Shown here: positions 19,939-30,413 of the stretch, one piece after another
Position numbering within the stretch: the first letter of the stretch is position 1
Layout: every line of letters begins with the position of its first letter
NCBI RefSeq assembly: GCF_030164465.1
Contig: NZ_JASNJE010000004.1
Coordinates: 124,001 to 188,000 of the forward strand
Direction: 5' to 3'
Length of the DNA stretch: 64,000 nucleotides
Source: Sedimentitalea xiamensis
GTDB lineage: Bacteria > Pseudomonadota > Alphaproteobacteria > Rhodobacterales > Rhodobacteraceae
Notes under the pieces: generated by a model
Told to the model about the DNA's origin: nothing
Seen by the model: the letters and a program-made list of their open reading frames with translations, nothing else
The model's database searches: none
Position numbers and translations under genes: made by a program

Positions 19939-20408
19939 TTGGCTTCGTAACGCCCCGATTTGCCGCCATCTTTCAGCACGACCCGGATGCCCCCGATCTG
20001 CATCGCCTTGTCCACGGCTTTCGCCATGTCATAGACGGTGAGGGCGGCGGTGGACACGGCGGTCAGGGCTTCCATCTCGACACCGGTTTGACCGGTGGTC
20101 TTGACGGTCGCCGCGATCTGCACGCCGGGCAGGTCGGGGTCCAGTGTCAGGTCGACCGTGACCTTCGTCACCGGCAGCGGATGGCAGAGCGGGATCAGGT
20201 CTGGCGTTTTCTTGGCCCCCATGATCCCGGCAAGCCGCGCGACCCCCAGGACATCGCCCTTCTTCGCGCGGCCTTCGGAAATGATGTCAAAGGTTTCCGG
20301 CGCCATGCTGATGTGGCCGCGGGCGACGGCGACACGGGACGTCGCCGCCTTGTCGGACACGTCCACCATATGCGCGTCGCCCTTGCTGTCGAAATGGGTC
20401 AGCGCCAT
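19935..20408 (-). CDS. moaC: Cyclic pyranopterin monophosphate synthase MoaC
   Basis: MoaC acts with MoaA to make cyclic pyranopterin monophosphate from GTP, the first molybdopterin step. The 157-aa protein has the LCHPLP block at about residues 74-79, the [14 protein letters not shown] block at about 106-119 and a C-terminal catalytic lysine region ([16 protein letters not shown]). Its ATG shares one base with the trpC stop (TGATG). moaA is not in the window. Confidence 0.97.
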   Translation of the reverse strand: MALTHFDSKGDAHMVDVSDKAATSRVAVARGHISMAPETFDIISEGRAKKGDVLGVARLAGIMGAKKTPDLIPLCHPLPVTKVTVDLTLDPDLPGVQIAATVKTTGQTGVEMEALTAVSTAALTVYDMAKAVDKAMQIGGIRVVLKDGGKSGRYEAK

Positions 20409-21223
20409 CACATGCCCCCGGCGGGCCGCAGCGGGTTGTCCAGAAGCGCGCGGGTCGCGGCGGCAACGTCGTCCTGGCGCATCAGGCTTTCCCCGATCAG
20501 GAAGTCGCGCACGCCATAGCGGGCCATCTCCGCCAGGTCCTCGGGCGTGTTCAGGCCGCTTTCGCTGATGATCAGCCGGTCCGCCGGCACCAGCTTGCTC
20601 AGCCTGCGGGTCACGTCGAGCGAGGTTTCGAAGGTCTTGAGATCGCGGTTGTTGATCCCGATCAGGCGGCTTTTCAACGCATTCGCGCGTTCCAGTTCCG
20701 CTTCGTCGTGAACTTCGATCAGGGCGTCCATCTCCCACTCGGCCGCGACCGATTCCAGTTCGGCGGCCTGCGCGTCGCTGACCGAGGCCATGATGATCAG
20801 GATGCAGTCCGCGCCCAGGCTTCGGGCTTCGATGACCTGATAGGGATCATACATGAAATCCTTGCGCAGCACCGGCAGATCGCACGCGTCGCGGGCAGCG
20901 GTCAGGAATTCCTTGGCCCCCTGGAAACTGGGTGTATCCGTCAGCACAGACAGACAGGTTGCGCCACCATCCTGATATGCCTTCGCCAGGCCGGGCGGGT
21001 CGAAATCCGGGCGGATGAGACCCTTGGAGGGGCTGGCCTTCTTGATCTCGGCGATCAGGCCGTAGTCTTCGCGGCTGGCGCGGATCAGCGCCTCGGCAAA
21101 GGGGCGGACGGCAGAGGCGTTGCGGGCCGCGTCCTCGATCTGTTCCAGGGGGCGCGCCGCCTTGTCCGCGGCGATTTCTTCCAGCTTGTAGGTTCTGATC
21201 CGGTCGAGAATGGTCTCTGTCAT
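20408..21223 (-). CDS. trpC: Indole-3-glycerol phosphate synthase
   Basis: TrpC closes the indole ring, converting CdRP to indole-3-glycerol phosphate. The 271-aa TIM barrel has the KKASPSKG lysine motif near residue 62, [12 protein letters not shown] near 117, [12 protein letters not shown] near 183 and SESGL near 215. It is a stand-alone enzyme, not fused to TrpF. Its start overlaps the trpD stop (ATGA). Confidence 0.97.
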   Translation of the reverse strand: MTETILDRIRTYKLEEIAADKAARPLEQIEDAARNASAVRPFAEALIRASREDYGLIAEIKKASPSKGLIRPDFDPPGLAKAYQDGGATCLSVLTDTPSFQGAKEFLTAARDACDLPVLRKDFMYDPYQVIEARSLGADCILIIMASVSDAQAAELESVAAEWEMDALIEVHDEAELERANALKSRLIGINNRDLKTFETSLDVTRRLSKLVPADRLIISESGLNTPEDLAEMARYGVRDFLIGESLMRQDDVAAATRALLDNPLRPAGGM

Positions 21224-22239
21224 TGGGTTTCCTGCGTGATCCGCGCCAGCTTGTCGATCTTGTCCTTGGCTGCGCCGCTGTCGATGCTGGCCGCCGCCAT
21301 TGCGACGCCGTCGCGCAGATCGTCAACCGAGCCGGCCACCACGAGCGCAGCGGCGGCGTTCAGCAGCACCGCGTCGCGATAGGCCGACCGCGACCCGTCG
21401 AGCAGAGCGCGAAAAGCTGCGGCGTTGTAGTCGGGCGTGCCGCCAAGGATGTCTTCGAACGGGTGCACCGGCAGTCCGGCGTCTTCCGGATGCAGTTCCA
21501 CCTCCTTTACGACGCCATCCTCCAGCGCCGCGATCCAGCTTATCCCGGCGATCGTCAATTCGTCGGTCCCGTCGCTGCCATGCACGAGCCAGGCGCGGTC
21601 GGACCCCAGCGCTCCGAGGGTTTCCGCCATCGGACGGATCAGATCCCGGGTGAACGCCCCGGTCAGCTGGCGCGTGACGCCGGCCGGGTTGGTCAGCGGG
21701 CCGAGTATGTTGAAGATCGTCCGGGTTCCCAGCTCGGTCCGGCTGGGGCCCACATGCGCCATCGCCGGATGATGCATCGGCGCCATGAGAAAGGCGATCC
21801 CGACATCGGCCAGCGCCTTTTCCACGGTCTTCGGGCCGACCATCACGTTGATCCCCATCTGGGTCAGCGCATCCGCCGCGCCGGATTTGGACGACAGGTT
21901 GCGGTTGCCGTGCTTGGCGACAGGCACGCCCGCCCCGGCCACGACGAAGGCGGTCGCGGTCGAGATGTTCAGCGTTCCCTTGCCGTCGCCGCCGGTGCCG
22001 ACAATGTCGATGGCGCCGGGCGGGGCCTTGACCGCGTGACACTTGGCGCGCATCACCGCCGCCGCGGCGGCGAATTCGTCGACGGTTTCCCCGCGGGTGC
22101 GCAAGGCCATCAGCAGCCCGCCGATCTGGCTTGGCGTCGCTTCGCCCTCGAACAGGATGGTGAAGGCGGTCTGCGCCTCGTCGCGGGTGAGCGGGCGTTC
22201 GGCGGCGGCCCCGATCAGCGGTTTGAGTGCCTCGCTCAT
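21220..22239 (-). CDS. trpD: Anthranilate phosphoribosyltransferase
   Basis: TrpD transfers phosphoribose from PRPP to anthranilate. The 339-aa protein has the PRPP-binding [14 protein letters not shown] near residue 80, [15 protein letters not shown] near 107 and the [10 protein letters not shown] block near 165. The ATG at 22239 overlaps the trpG stop; the longer frame to 22635 is a shadow of trpG. It lies in the coupled trpG-trpD-trpC-moaC-moeA run. Confidence 0.97.
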   Translation of the reverse strand: MSEALKPLIGAAAERPLTRDEAQTAFTILFEGEATPSQIGGLLMALRTRGETVDEFAAAAAVMRAKCHAVKAPPGAIDIVGTGGDGKGTLNISTATAFVVAGAGVPVAKHGNRNLSSKSGAADALTQMGINVMVGPKTVEKALADVGIAFLMAPMHHPAMAHVGPSRTELGTRTIFNILGPLTNPAGVTRQLTGAFTRDLIRPMAETLGALGSDRAWLVHGSDGTDELTIAGISWIAALEDGVVKEVELHPEDAGLPVHPFEDILGGTPDYNAAAFRALLDGSRSAYRDAVLLNAAAALVVAGSVDDLRDGVAMAAASIDSGAAKDKIDKLARITQETQ

Positions 22240-22817
22240 GCCGGAACCTTCAACTCTGCCAGGAAATTTTCCAGCAGGGCGTGGCCATGTTCCGACGCGA
22301 TGGATTCCGGGTGGAACTGGACCCCGTGTATCGGCAGGTCGCGATGCTGAAGGCCCATGATCGTGCCGTCTTCCAGGTCTGCCGTGACGGTCAGGCAGTC
22401 GGGCAGGGTATCCCGGTCCACGACAAGCGAATGGTAGCGGGTCGCCAGGAACGGGCTGGGCACGCCGTCGAACAGACCCTTGCCGGCGTGCCGCACCTGT
22501 CCCATCTTGCCGTGCACGATCTCGTGGCAGCGCACGACGCGGCCGCCGAAGGCCTGACCGATGGTCTGATGGCCAAGGCAGACCCCCATCAGCGGTGTGC
22601 GGGTTTCGGCGGCGGCCAGCGTCAGCGCCAGGCAAATGCCGGCCTGGTCGGGATCGCAGGGGCCGGGAGACAGCAGGATTCCGGCCGGGTTCATGGCCAT
22701 CGCATCCTGCACAGTCAGCGCATCGTTGCGCCGGATCACCACATCCGCGCCCAACTCGCCTAAATAGTGTACAAGGTTGTAGGTAAATGAGTCATAGTTG
22801 TCTATCAGCAGCAGCAT
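22236..22817 (-). CDS. trpG: Anthranilate synthase glutamine amidotransferase subunit
   Basis: TrpG supplies ammonia from glutamine to TrpE. The 193-aa class I amidotransferase has the nucleophile Cys80 in GVCLGHQ and the His/Glu pair in VQFHPES. It is the first gene of the minus-strand trp cluster, with 177 bases to the divergent deacetylase-like gene. No Trp-rich leader peptide or attenuator was found upstream. Confidence 0.97.
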   Translation of the reverse strand: MLLLIDNYDSFTYNLVHYLGELGADVVIRRNDALTVQDAMAMNPAGILLSPGPCDPDQAGICLALTLAAAETRTPLMGVCLGHQTIGQAFGGRVVRCHEIVHGKMGQVRHAGKGLFDGVPSPFLATRYHSLVVDRDTLPDCLTVTADLEDGTIMGLQHRDLPIHGVQFHPESIASEHGHALLENFLAELKVPA

Positions 22818-22994
22818 CGGGCATTCGTTCGATATGGGCTAGAGGCCGGAGCCTCCGCGGCATTACAAGGGTCGCACCATACATGTTCAGGCTTGCCGGT
22901 CAGCGTCAAGGGCGCAAACCCGGTGCGGGATTGCAGGAAACGCCGCCAAGACGGCCAGTGCAAGACCGGAAAGGAAAAGAGAGGCGAAATTGTC

Positions 22995-24488
22995 ATGCGG
23001 GGATTTCTGGGCGGCATCGTATCGGGTCTTGCGCTGGCGGCAATCGGTGTCGCGGCCCTTTCGGTGCTGTCGCCAGCCGGTCCGCCGCCGACGGTTGCGC
23101 CCGATGTGCCCGAACAATCGGCGGGCGACGCCGCGCCTGGAACCCGCCTGACGCTGAACGGCGCACCGACCGATCCGGAGGTGGTGGAAACCGCCCGGCC
23201 CGCGGCAGTCGCGGCACCTCTGGAAACGGATGATCCGGTCGTTGCGCAAACGCAGGCCATTCCCGACCGGGATCTGCCGCAGGTCGGGGTTTCGCCCGCT
23301 CCGCTCGACGCGCCAAAGGGCGCGGCGCAAAGTCCGGCAGTCCCGGCGGGCGTGGAGTCCGCGGCTCTGACCGGCACCGCCGCGCCGCCCCGCGCCCCGG
23401 AAAAGGACAAGGGCATCATCGTCGTGACCGGCGTGCCGGCGGTTCCGGCGTTGGCGGGGAACATCGAACCGGTCGTCGCGAAGGACGGATCGACCCTTCG
23501 GAGCGTCCGGTACCCGGAACCGGAAATCGAACCCGCGGCGCGAAGCGAAACGCCGTCCCTGACCCTGCCGGGGGCGGATTCGTCTCCCGGCGTCCAGCCT
23601 GGCGCGGCGCCGCCAACGGTGGATCCCGCGCCGGATCAGGTCGCTGCGGTCGATTCCAACCCGGACGCTGACCTGCGAAACGGTTCGCCGGATCAGACTC
23701 CCGCGCCCAATGCCTCCCAGATCACGCCGGGATTCGGAACGCCAGTGGTGCCATTGACGGAGCGTGCGAAGAATCCGGATCTGCCCGCCGACGCGTCAAA
23801 GCCGGATCAGCGGCCGCTGGACCAGTTCGCGGCGGCCTTTGACAACCCGGATGACCTGCCGCTTCTGGCCATCGTTCTGGTCGACGATGCGGATGCGGCT
23901 GACATCGAGGCACTGGACGATTTTCCTTATCCGCTCGGTTTTGCCATAGATCCGGCCGCGCCGGACGCTGCCGGCAAGATGACGCGGCACCGGGCCGCGG
24001 GGTCCGAGGTGCTGGCCCTCGTCGACCTGCCGCCGGCCGCGACCGCGCGGGACGCAGAAGTGGTTCTGGCCGCCGGTTTCGACGTTCTGTCCGAAGCGGT
24101 GGCGGTGATCGAAGGCCCCGGCACGGGGCTTCAGGGCAACCGCGCCTTGTCCGGACAGGTCTCTGATTTCGCGCGCGGCACCGGTCGGGGGCTGGTCACG
24201 CAGAGCGCGGGGTTGAATGCCGCGCACAAGCAGGCGCTGCGCGACGGAGTTCCCTCCGCCCTGGTCTGGCGCGATCTGGACAGGGACGGCCCGTCGCCGG
24301 ACAGCATGCGGCGGGGGCTCGATCAGGCGGCCTTCCGGGCCGTGCAGGAGGGGGGCATCGTCGTCATGGCCCGGTTGCGGCCGGATACGGTGAAGGCCCT
24401 GCTGCTCTGGGCCGGTCAGACCCGCCCCGGCCGGGTGGCCGTGGCCCCGGTGTCCGCGGTGATGAAGCAGTCGCTGCGCGGCGACTGA
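22995..24488 (+). CDS. Divergent polysaccharide deacetylase (DUF610/YibQ-like) envelope protein
   Basis: The 497-aa protein has an N-terminal membrane anchor or signal (residues 3-25, FLGGIVSGLALAAIGVAALS) and a long Pro/Ala/acidic low-complexity linker (about 30-275). Its C-terminal domain (about 280-497) matches the divergent polysaccharide deacetylase family DUF610, starting at LPLLAIVLVDDADAADIEAL. It probably sits in the periplasm. Proteins of this family are often encoded near envelope or division genes; the substrate is unknown. The ATG at 22995 was chosen because AAGAGAGGCG precedes it. The NYN gene follows about 100 bases later. Confidence 0.82.
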   Translation: MRGFLGGIVSGLALAAIGVAALSVLSPAGPPPTVAPDVPEQSAGDAAPGTRLTLNGAPTDPEVVETARPAAVAAPLETDDPVVAQTQAIPDRDLPQVGVSPAPLDAPKGAAQSPAVPAGVESAALTGTAAPPRAPEKDKGIIVVTGVPAVPALAGNIEPVVAKDGSTLRSVRYPEPEIEPAARSETPSLTLPGADSSPGVQPGAAPPTVDPAPDQVAAVDSNPDADLRNGSPDQTPAPNASQITPGFGTPVVPLTERAKNPDLPADASKPDQRPLDQFAAAFDNPDDLPLLAIVLVDDADAADIEALDDFPYPLGFAIDPAAPDAAGKMTRHRAAGSEVLALVDLPPAATARDAEVVLAAGFDVLSEAVAVIEGPGTGLQGNRALSGQVSDFARGTGRGLVTQSAGLNAAHKQALRDGVPSALVWRDLDRDGPSPDSMRRGLDQAAFRAVQEGGIVVMARLRPDTVKALLLWAGQTRPGRVAVAPVSAVMKQSLRGD

Positions 24489-24590
24489 TCCGCGCGCCGC
24501 CCGCAGGTTTTGCATGTGTTCATGATTTCTTGACATACATCCGGTTGAAATGCCGGCCAGGGTTTGCCGGTTTCGCGGGGTGGAAAACGC

Positions 24591-25208
24591 TTGATCTTTG
24601 CCATTCTGCTGTTCCTGATCTCCTTGCTCGGCCTCGTGGCGGCACTTGCCAATCCGGCATGGGGCGACTTGATTCTGCTGGCGGGGCCATGTGCGGCAGC
24701 CGGTCTGGTGCTGCTGATCCGCGCCGGGGTGCGGCGACGCGGGCAACGGCCCCGATCGGAACCCGGACAGTGGATCGTTCTGGACGGGTCCAACGTCATG
24801 TACTGGAAAGACGGCACACCCCGGATCGAAACCGTGCGGGAGGTGTTGCTGGCGTTGTCCGGGCCGGATCTGGAGGTCGGAGTCATGTTCGATGCGAATG
24901 CCGGATATCTGCTGTTTGACCGGTATACGCATGATCGGGCCTTCGCCACCTTGCTGGGATTGCCGGAAGACAATGTGATGGTCGTGCCAAAGGGCACCCC
25001 GGCGGATCCCTATATTCTCGCGGCCGCCCGAAAGCTGGGCGCGCGGATCGTGACCAACGACCGGTTCCGGGACTGGGCCGGGGATCATCCGGAAATCCGC
25101 AGGCCCGGGCATCTGATCCGTGGCGGCTACCGGTCGGGCAGGCTCTGGCTGGACCGGGGCGGGGAACGCGCCGTGGAAACGGGACCGGCGCGGCGCGCGA
25201 AACGCTAG
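24591..25208 (+). CDS. Membrane-anchored NYN/Zc3h12a-like ribonuclease domain protein
   Basis: The protein is about 205 aa. Two hydrophobic segments (about residues 1-18 and 24-43, IFAILLFLISLLGLVA and LILLAGPCAAAGLVLLI) are followed by a short basic region. A PIN-like NYN domain comes next, with VLDGSNVMYW near residue 62, the VPKGTPADPYI block near 138 and IVTNDRFRDW near 156. These acidic positions suit metal-dependent RNA cleavage, as in the Zc3h12a-like family. The start is uncertain: TTG at 24591 has GGGGTGG upstream, and TTG at 24564 adds 9 residues. It overlaps the convergent trpE stop by 4 bases. Confidence 0.7.
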   Translation: MIFAILLFLISLLGLVAALANPAWGDLILLAGPCAAAGLVLLIRAGVRRRGQRPRSEPGQWIVLDGSNVMYWKDGTPRIETVREVLLALSGPDLEVGVMFDANAGYLLFDRYTHDRAFATLLGLPEDNVMVVPKGTPADPYILAAARKLGARIVTNDRFRDWAGDHPEIRRPGHLIRGGYRSGRLWLDRGGERAVETGPARRAKR

Positions 25209-26716
25209 CGGTTGCCGTCGCCGGAGAAGCGGGCGGCGTCGGCGGCGGCGCGGCGTATGGCATTGGATTTGTGCACGGTTTCCTGATACTCGGCTTCGGG
25301 GTCGCTGTCATAAACCACGCCGCCGCCGGCCTGGATGTAGAGCGTCCTGTCCTTCACCACCGCAGTGCGCAGGGCAATGCACATGTCCATGTCGCCGCCG
25401 GCGGAAAAATAGCCGACGCCGCCGCCATAGACACCGCGTTTCTCGGGCTCGAGTTCGTCGATGATTTCCATGGCGCGCACCTTGGGGGCGCCTGACACCG
25501 TGCCCGCGGGCATCCCGGCAAAGAATGCATCCAGCGCGTCCTTGTCCTCGGCCAGTTCGCCGACGACGTTGGACACGATGTGCATGACATGGCTGTAGCG
25601 TTCGATGATGAATTTCTCTGTCGGGCGCACCGTGCCGATCTTGCTGACGCGCCCGGTGTCGTTCCGCCCCAGGTCCAGCAGCATCAGGTGCTCGGCCAGT
25701 TCCTTCTTGTCCGCAAGAAGGTCGGCTTCGAAGGCCCTGTCTTCTTCAGGGGTGGCGCCGCGCGGACGCGTGCCGGCGATCGGGCGGATCGTGACCTCTT
25801 TGCCGAAGACCCGGACGAGGATTTCCGGGCTCGCGCCGATGACCTGAAAGCCGCCGAAGTTGAAATAGAACATGAACGGCGACGGATTGGTGCGGCGCAG
25901 GCTGCGGTAAAGCGCGAAGGGGGGCAGGGGAAAGTCCTGCGACCAGCGTTGCGACGGAACCACCTGGAAGATGTCGCCGGCGCGGATGTAATCCTTGGCG
26001 GTTTCCACCGCGGCGCGATAGGCGTCGGGTGTGAAATTGCTGACGGGTGGCGCGATTTCCGCGGCCTCGCCCATTTCCCGCGTGTCGGCGGGCATGGCGC
26101 GGTCGAGATCGCGGACCGCGTCCATCACCCGTTCGGCCGCCTGCGCATAGGCGGCGCGTGCGGTCTGTCCGTCGCTGACCCAAGCGGTGGACACGACGGT
26201 CACGTCGCCCTTTACGCCATCCAGCACGGCGACGACCGAAGGCCGCAGCATGACCGCATCCGGAAGACCGAGCGGGTCCGGCGGAACGTCAGGCAGATGT
26301 TCCACCAGCCGCACCATGTCATAGCCGAGATAGCCGAAAAGCCCGGCGGCGGCCTGCGGCAGATCGGCGGGAAGACCGACACGGCTTTCGGCGATCAGGG
26401 ATCGCAGGTTGTCCAGCGGATTGCCCGGTTGCGGCGTGAACGCGTCGGGGTCGAACCGGGCAGAGCGGTTGAGTTCGGAGCCATCCCCCCGGCAGCGCCA
26501 GATCAGGTCGGGTTTCATGCCGATGATAGAATAGCGCCCGCGCACTTCGCCGCCGGTCACGGATTCCAGGATGAAGGCATCCTTCTGCGCCCCGGTCAGT
26601 TTCAGCATCAGCGACACCGGAGTGTCCAGATCGGCCGCAAGCCGCGTATAGACCACCTGGTTTTCGCCGGCGTCATAGGCGCGGGCGAAGCTGTCGAAAT
26701 CCGGGGTCAGGGCCAT
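25205..26716 (-). CDS. trpE: Anthranilate synthase component I
   Basis: TrpE makes anthranilate from chorismate with ammonia from TrpG. The 503-aa chorismate-binding enzyme has FQVVPSQRW near residue 255, PSPFMFYF near 279, the RPIAGTRPRG block near 313 and the C-terminal GAPKVRAMEIIDELE. It is separated from trpGDC by two plus-strand genes and lies 12 bases after ppiD on the same strand, so it is likely transcribed with ppiD. No leader peptide for attenuation was found. Confidence 0.97.
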   Translation of the reverse strand: MALTPDFDSFARAYDAGENQVVYTRLAADLDTPVSLMLKLTGAQKDAFILESVTGGEVRGRYSIIGMKPDLIWRCRGDGSELNRSARFDPDAFTPQPGNPLDNLRSLIAESRVGLPADLPQAAAGLFGYLGYDMVRLVEHLPDVPPDPLGLPDAVMLRPSVVAVLDGVKGDVTVVSTAWVSDGQTARAAYAQAAERVMDAVRDLDRAMPADTREMGEAAEIAPPVSNFTPDAYRAAVETAKDYIRAGDIFQVVPSQRWSQDFPLPPFALYRSLRRTNPSPFMFYFNFGGFQVIGASPEILVRVFGKEVTIRPIAGTRPRGATPEEDRAFEADLLADKKELAEHLMLLDLGRNDTGRVSKIGTVRPTEKFIIERYSHVMHIVSNVVGELAEDKDALDAFFAGMPAGTVSGAPKVRAMEIIDELEPEKRGVYGGGVGYFSAGGDMDMCIALRTAVVKDRTLYIQAGGGVVYDSDPEAEYQETVHKSNAIRRAAADAARFSGDGNR

Positions 26717-26728
26717 GACGCGCCGCCT

Positions 26729-28573
26729 TTACTGGAAACTGGACAGGACGGCGTTCAGCGCGCGCTGGTCGATCTGCGGGTTGGCCCGGATCTGGGCATC
26801 GCGGCCGAACGCCTGGAAAAGTGCTTCCGCGAGGGCCTGGTCGAGCTGCGCGCCGATGGCTTCCTGCATCGCGGTCAGGTCCGGTGTCTGCGCGGGCGGC
26901 AGGATATCGTCCAGCCGGACGATCGTGACGGCGCCATCCGCCGCAACGACGCGCAACTCGCCCTTGTCCATCTCGAAAACCTCGGACATGAATCCCGGCG
27001 GGGTTCCGTCCACGAAGGCGGTGCGGGTCAGGCCATTCTCGACGCGGAAGCCCAACCCGGTCTCGGTGAAGTCGCCATCGGCGCCGAGACCGGCGATCAC
27101 CGTTTCGGCCTGTGCCTTCAGCGCGGTTTCGGTCTGATCGAGTGTCCAGGCCTCGGCAACCGCGTCCCGCGCCTGTTCAAAGGGTTCGGGTCGCGGCGGC
27201 AGCACGGAATCCAGCCGCAGTGCGAAGAGGCTGCCATCCTCGGCAAAAGCGACGGCGGGAAAATCTTCGGTCGTGACATCCGCGGCTGCGCTGCGGAACT
27301 CCTCGTAGGCGACGACGCCTTCCAGCGAGTCGGCCGTCCAGTCGATCTTGCCCAGTTCAAGACCGCTTTCGCTCGCCAGTTCTTCGAGCGTGGCGCCACC
27401 GGCCAGCAGGTCGTCCAGGTTGCCCGCGCGGGTTTCGATCAGGCGGCGCGCCCGGTCCGTTGCCAGTTCGGCGCGCAGTTCCGGTTCCGCGTCCTCAAAC
27501 GGCGTCACCCTTTCGGCCAGCTTGCCATTGACCCGAAAGAGCGCCGGACCCACCGGGGACGGCAGCGGGCCGACCACATCGCCGACCTCGGCGGCGAACA
27601 CGCCCTCGGCGGCATCGCCCAGGTCCTCGCGGGTGACATCGCCCAGATCGATATCGGTCAGGGACAGGCCGCGCTGATCGACCAGCGTTTCGAAGGTGGT
27701 GCCATTGACGTCCAGTTGCGCCTTGGCGCTGGATGCGGCGGCGATGTCGTTGAACACCAGCCGTTCGACTAGGCGGCGTTCCGGCAGGTTGTATTCGGCG
27801 CTGCGTTCCTGGTAGCGGTCGCGAAGCGCGGCCTCGTCTACCTCGACCTCGTCCAGGACCATCTCCGGCGTCAGCAGGACATAGGTGATCTGCTTCGTCT
27901 CCGGCAGGGTGAAATCGTCCGGATTGGCATCGTAATACGCCTTCAGGTCGGCGGGGGTCGGTGCCGGGACCGGCGCCTGCAAATCCTCGGCGGTCATCCG
28001 CGCCCAGGTGAAATTGCGCCGCGCGCCGATATAGTCGGACAGCGTGTCGGTCAGGACCGCCGGCATCTTCGTGCCCGAGACAATCGCGCCCTGCACCAGC
28101 GTGCGGGCGGTTTCGGCACGCAACTGGGATTCGAACTCGGCTTCGCTCATCCCGGCCTGATTGAGCGCGAAGCCATAGCTTTCGCGGTCGAACTGGCCGT
28201 TCAATCCGCGAAAGGCGGGTATTTCAAGGATCTCGCGTTGCAGGTTCTCGTCCCCGATCGAGACGCCGAGATTGGCCACCTCGTTGTCGAGCGCCGCCAG
28301 CGCCACGAGCCGGGACAGCACGGCCTGATCCAGCCCCAGCGTCTGAACCCGGGACATGGGCATGGGCTGGCCGGTCTGGGCTTCGATGCCGCGGATTTCG
28401 CGTTGCAGTTCACGGGCATAGGCATCGACGGAAATCGCCTGATCCCCGACATGTCCGACCGTGCGGATCGTGCCGCTGAGATTGGTGGCGCCGAACCCGG
28501 CCAGACCGACGATCAGCAGTGCCAGAATGATCCAGACGGCGGTCTTGGACAAGTTCTTGAAGCCTAAGGCCAT
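26729..28573 (-). CDS. ppiD: Peptidyl-prolyl isomerase PpiD (SurA N-terminal domain)
   Basis: PpiD is an inner-membrane-anchored periplasmic chaperone for newly exported proteins. The 614-aa protein has a short cytoplasmic start, a membrane helix at about residues 11-30 (AVWIILALLIVGLAGFGA), a SurA-like N-terminal chaperone domain and a central parvulin-like region, then a C-terminal domain. Sequence in the rotamase region is divergent, so isomerase activity is uncertain. It lies directly upstream of trpE. Confidence 0.9.
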   Translation of the reverse strand: MALGFKNLSKTAVWIILALLIVGLAGFGATNLSGTIRTVGHVGDQAISVDAYARELQREIRGIEAQTGQPMPMSRVQTLGLDQAVLSRLVALAALDNEVANLGVSIGDENLQREILEIPAFRGLNGQFDRESYGFALNQAGMSEAEFESQLRAETARTLVQGAIVSGTKMPAVLTDTLSDYIGARRNFTWARMTAEDLQAPVPAPTPADLKAYYDANPDDFTLPETKQITYVLLTPEMVLDEVEVDEAALRDRYQERSAEYNLPERRLVERLVFNDIAAASSAKAQLDVNGTTFETLVDQRGLSLTDIDLGDVTREDLGDAAEGVFAAEVGDVVGPLPSPVGPALFRVNGKLAERVTPFEDAEPELRAELATDRARRLIETRAGNLDDLLAGGATLEELASESGLELGKIDWTADSLEGVVAYEEFRSAAADVTTEDFPAVAFAEDGSLFALRLDSVLPPRPEPFEQARDAVAEAWTLDQTETALKAQAETVIAGLGADGDFTETGLGFRVENGLTRTAFVDGTPPGFMSEVFEMDKGELRVVAADGAVTIVRLDDILPPAQTPDLTAMQEAIGAQLDQALAEALFQAFGRDAQIRANPQIDQRALNAVLSSFQ

Positions 28574-28644
28574 GATGCCCCCTTGTTGGCGGTGCGCGAT
28601 TGCGGCCTTGTCTACGACGCGGGGTCGGAGGGGGCAAGACGGGT

Positions 28645-29814
28645 TCAGGCGGTGACATCCGCCAATCGGTCAAAAAGGGTCCCGATCCCCGGACGGTCGA
28701 GATTGGCGAAGGCGATCCGCAGGTGCCGCTGGCCGGCGGCATCGCCGGCGGGGGCGAACATCGTGGCCGGCAGGGCGAGGATGCCGGCATTGCGCACCAG
28801 CGATTTCGCGAGCTGGTCGGACGGGATGTCGAACGGATGCTGCACATAGGCGAAATAGGCGCCGAGCCCTTTCAGCGACCAGCCCCGCGCCGCCAGCGCA
28901 GGGAAGCCATCCCGGATCGCGCCGCGCCGCGCCAGGATCTCGTCGCGTTCGCCGGCGAGCCAGTCGCCGAGGTTGCGCAGCCCCCAGAGAGCGGCGTGCT
29001 GTCCGATCTGGGCGGGGCAGATGGTCACGGTGTCGAGGAACTTCTCGGCTTCTTCCAGCAGGTCCGGCGCGGCCACCAGCGCCCCGACCCGGTGGCCGGT
29101 CAGCCGGTAGGCCTTGGAAAAGGAATAGAGATGCACCAGCGTGTCGTCCCAGTCGGGATCGGTGAACAGGTCGTGGGGCGCGCCATCGCGGCTGTCAAAA
29201 TCGCGGTAGGTTTCATCGACCAGCAGCTTGAGGCCACGTGACCGGGCCAGATCGAAGAAGGCGCGCAGCAGACCGGCCGGATATTCCGCGCCCGTCGGGT
29301 TGTTGGGGCTGACAAGAACGATGGCGCGGGTGCGATCGGTGATCAGGGCCGCGGCCTGATCCGGGTCGGGCAGCATGTCGGTCTGCACCGGAAGCGGGAC
29401 GGCGCGCACGCCGGTCATGTCCAGCCACATCTTGTGATTGAAATACCACGGCGTCGGGAGAATGACCTCGTCGCCCTGGTCGGTCAGGCTGGCCAGGGCT
29501 GCGGCAAAGGCCTGGTTGCAGCCCGAGGTAATGCAGACCTGGGTGCGGGATACGGACCCGCCATAGCGCCTGCTGCACCCGGCCGCCAGTTCCTCGCGCA
29601 GGGCCGGAAGGCCCAGGACCGGCCCATAGAAATGCGCGGAATCGTTCGTCAGGATCAGATCGGCCAGCGCTTCGCGCAGGGCAGGCGGCGGCGGCGCGAC
29701 GGGCGCGGCCTGGGACACCAGGATCAGCGGTCGGTTCGCCGGGTGCGTCACGCCCTCGAGCCAGCCGAAGGTTTCGGTGATCGGTGATTGGAAGGTCGAT
29801 CGGGTGCGGGTCAT
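28645..29814 (-). CDS. PLP-dependent aminotransferase, class I/II
   Basis: The 389-aa fold-type I aminotransferase has the SPNNPTG block near residue 169, the DETYRDF cofactor Asp segment near 199 and the Schiff-base lysine in SFSKAYRLTGHRVG near 231. The substrate is not readable. It is transcribed toward ppiD, with 71 bases between them. The upstream neighbour is gpt. Confidence 0.9.
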   Translation of the reverse strand: MTRTRSTFQSPITETFGWLEGVTHPANRPLILVSQAAPVAPPPPALREALADLILTNDSAHFYGPVLGLPALREELAAGCSRRYGGSVSRTQVCITSGCNQAFAAALASLTDQGDEVILPTPWYFNHKMWLDMTGVRAVPLPVQTDMLPDPDQAAALITDRTRAIVLVSPNNPTGAEYPAGLLRAFFDLARSRGLKLLVDETYRDFDSRDGAPHDLFTDPDWDDTLVHLYSFSKAYRLTGHRVGALVAAPDLLEEAEKFLDTVTICPAQIGQHAALWGLRNLGDWLAGERDEILARRGAIRDGFPALAARGWSLKGLGAYFAYVQHPFDIPSDQLAKSLVRNAGILALPATMFAPAGDAAGQRHLRIAFANLDRPGIGTLFDRLADVTA

Positions 29815-29892
29815 GCTGGTTTCCGGAAACCGTTGAAAGGGGGGGCGTTCTGGGGCTTTTGGGTGGGGACGGCGCGGCCGGGCGGGAAACCG

Positions 29893-30396
29893 TCAGTCCG
29901 TGCCGCGGTAGGGTTCGACATATTGCAGCGCCATGTCCCAAGGGAAAAAGATCCAGGTGTCCTGGCTCACTTCGGTGATGAAGGTATCGACCTGCGGGCG
30001 GCCCTTGGGCTTCGCGTAGACCGTCGCGAAATGCGCCTTGGGGAACATGGCGCGCACCACTTCCAGGGTCTTGCCGCTGTCCACAAGATCATCGACGATC
30101 AATATGCCGGTGCCGTCGCCCATCAGCGCCGTGTCCGGCGATTTCAGCACCTTGGCTTCGGACTGGGCCTGGTGGTCATAGGACTTGATGCTGATCGTAT
30201 CAACGGTCCGGATGTCGAGTTCGCGGCTGACGATCATTGCCGGGGCCATGCCGCCGCGTGTGATTGCGACCACCGCGCGCCACGCCCCGTTGTCCGGTCC
30301 CTGACCGTCCAGCCGCCAGGCGAGCGCCCGGCTGTCGCGGTGGATCTGGTCCCAGCTGATGTGAAAGCCCTTTTCGTGGGGAAGGCGGTCGGTCAT
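29893..30396 (-). CDS. gpt: Xanthine phosphoribosyltransferase
   Basis: Gpt salvages xanthine and guanine with PRPP, and is membrane-associated in enterobacteria. The 167-aa type I PRTase has the PRPP-binding [13 protein letters not shown] near residue 98 and an ITRGG loop near 45. The ATG at 30396 ([11 protein letters not shown]) follows AAGGGACAAGCC; a longer frame to 30417 is less likely. The LysE-type exporter gene is 17 bases upstream on the same strand. Confidence 0.93.
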   Translation of the reverse strand: MTDRLPHEKGFHISWDQIHRDSRALAWRLDGQGPDNGAWRAVVAITRGGMAPAMIVSRELDIRTVDTISIKSYDHQAQSEAKVLKSPDTALMGDGTGILIVDDLVDSGKTLEVVRAMFPKAHFATVYAKPKGRPQVDTFITEVSQDTWIFFPWDMALQYVEPYRGTD

Positions 30397-30413
30397 GGCT
30401 TGTCCCTTTCGGA

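Noticed and set aside
25580-27772. A 730-codon plus-strand frame across trpE and ppiD
   Set aside because: It runs antisense to two well-identified genes and its translation has no domain similarity.
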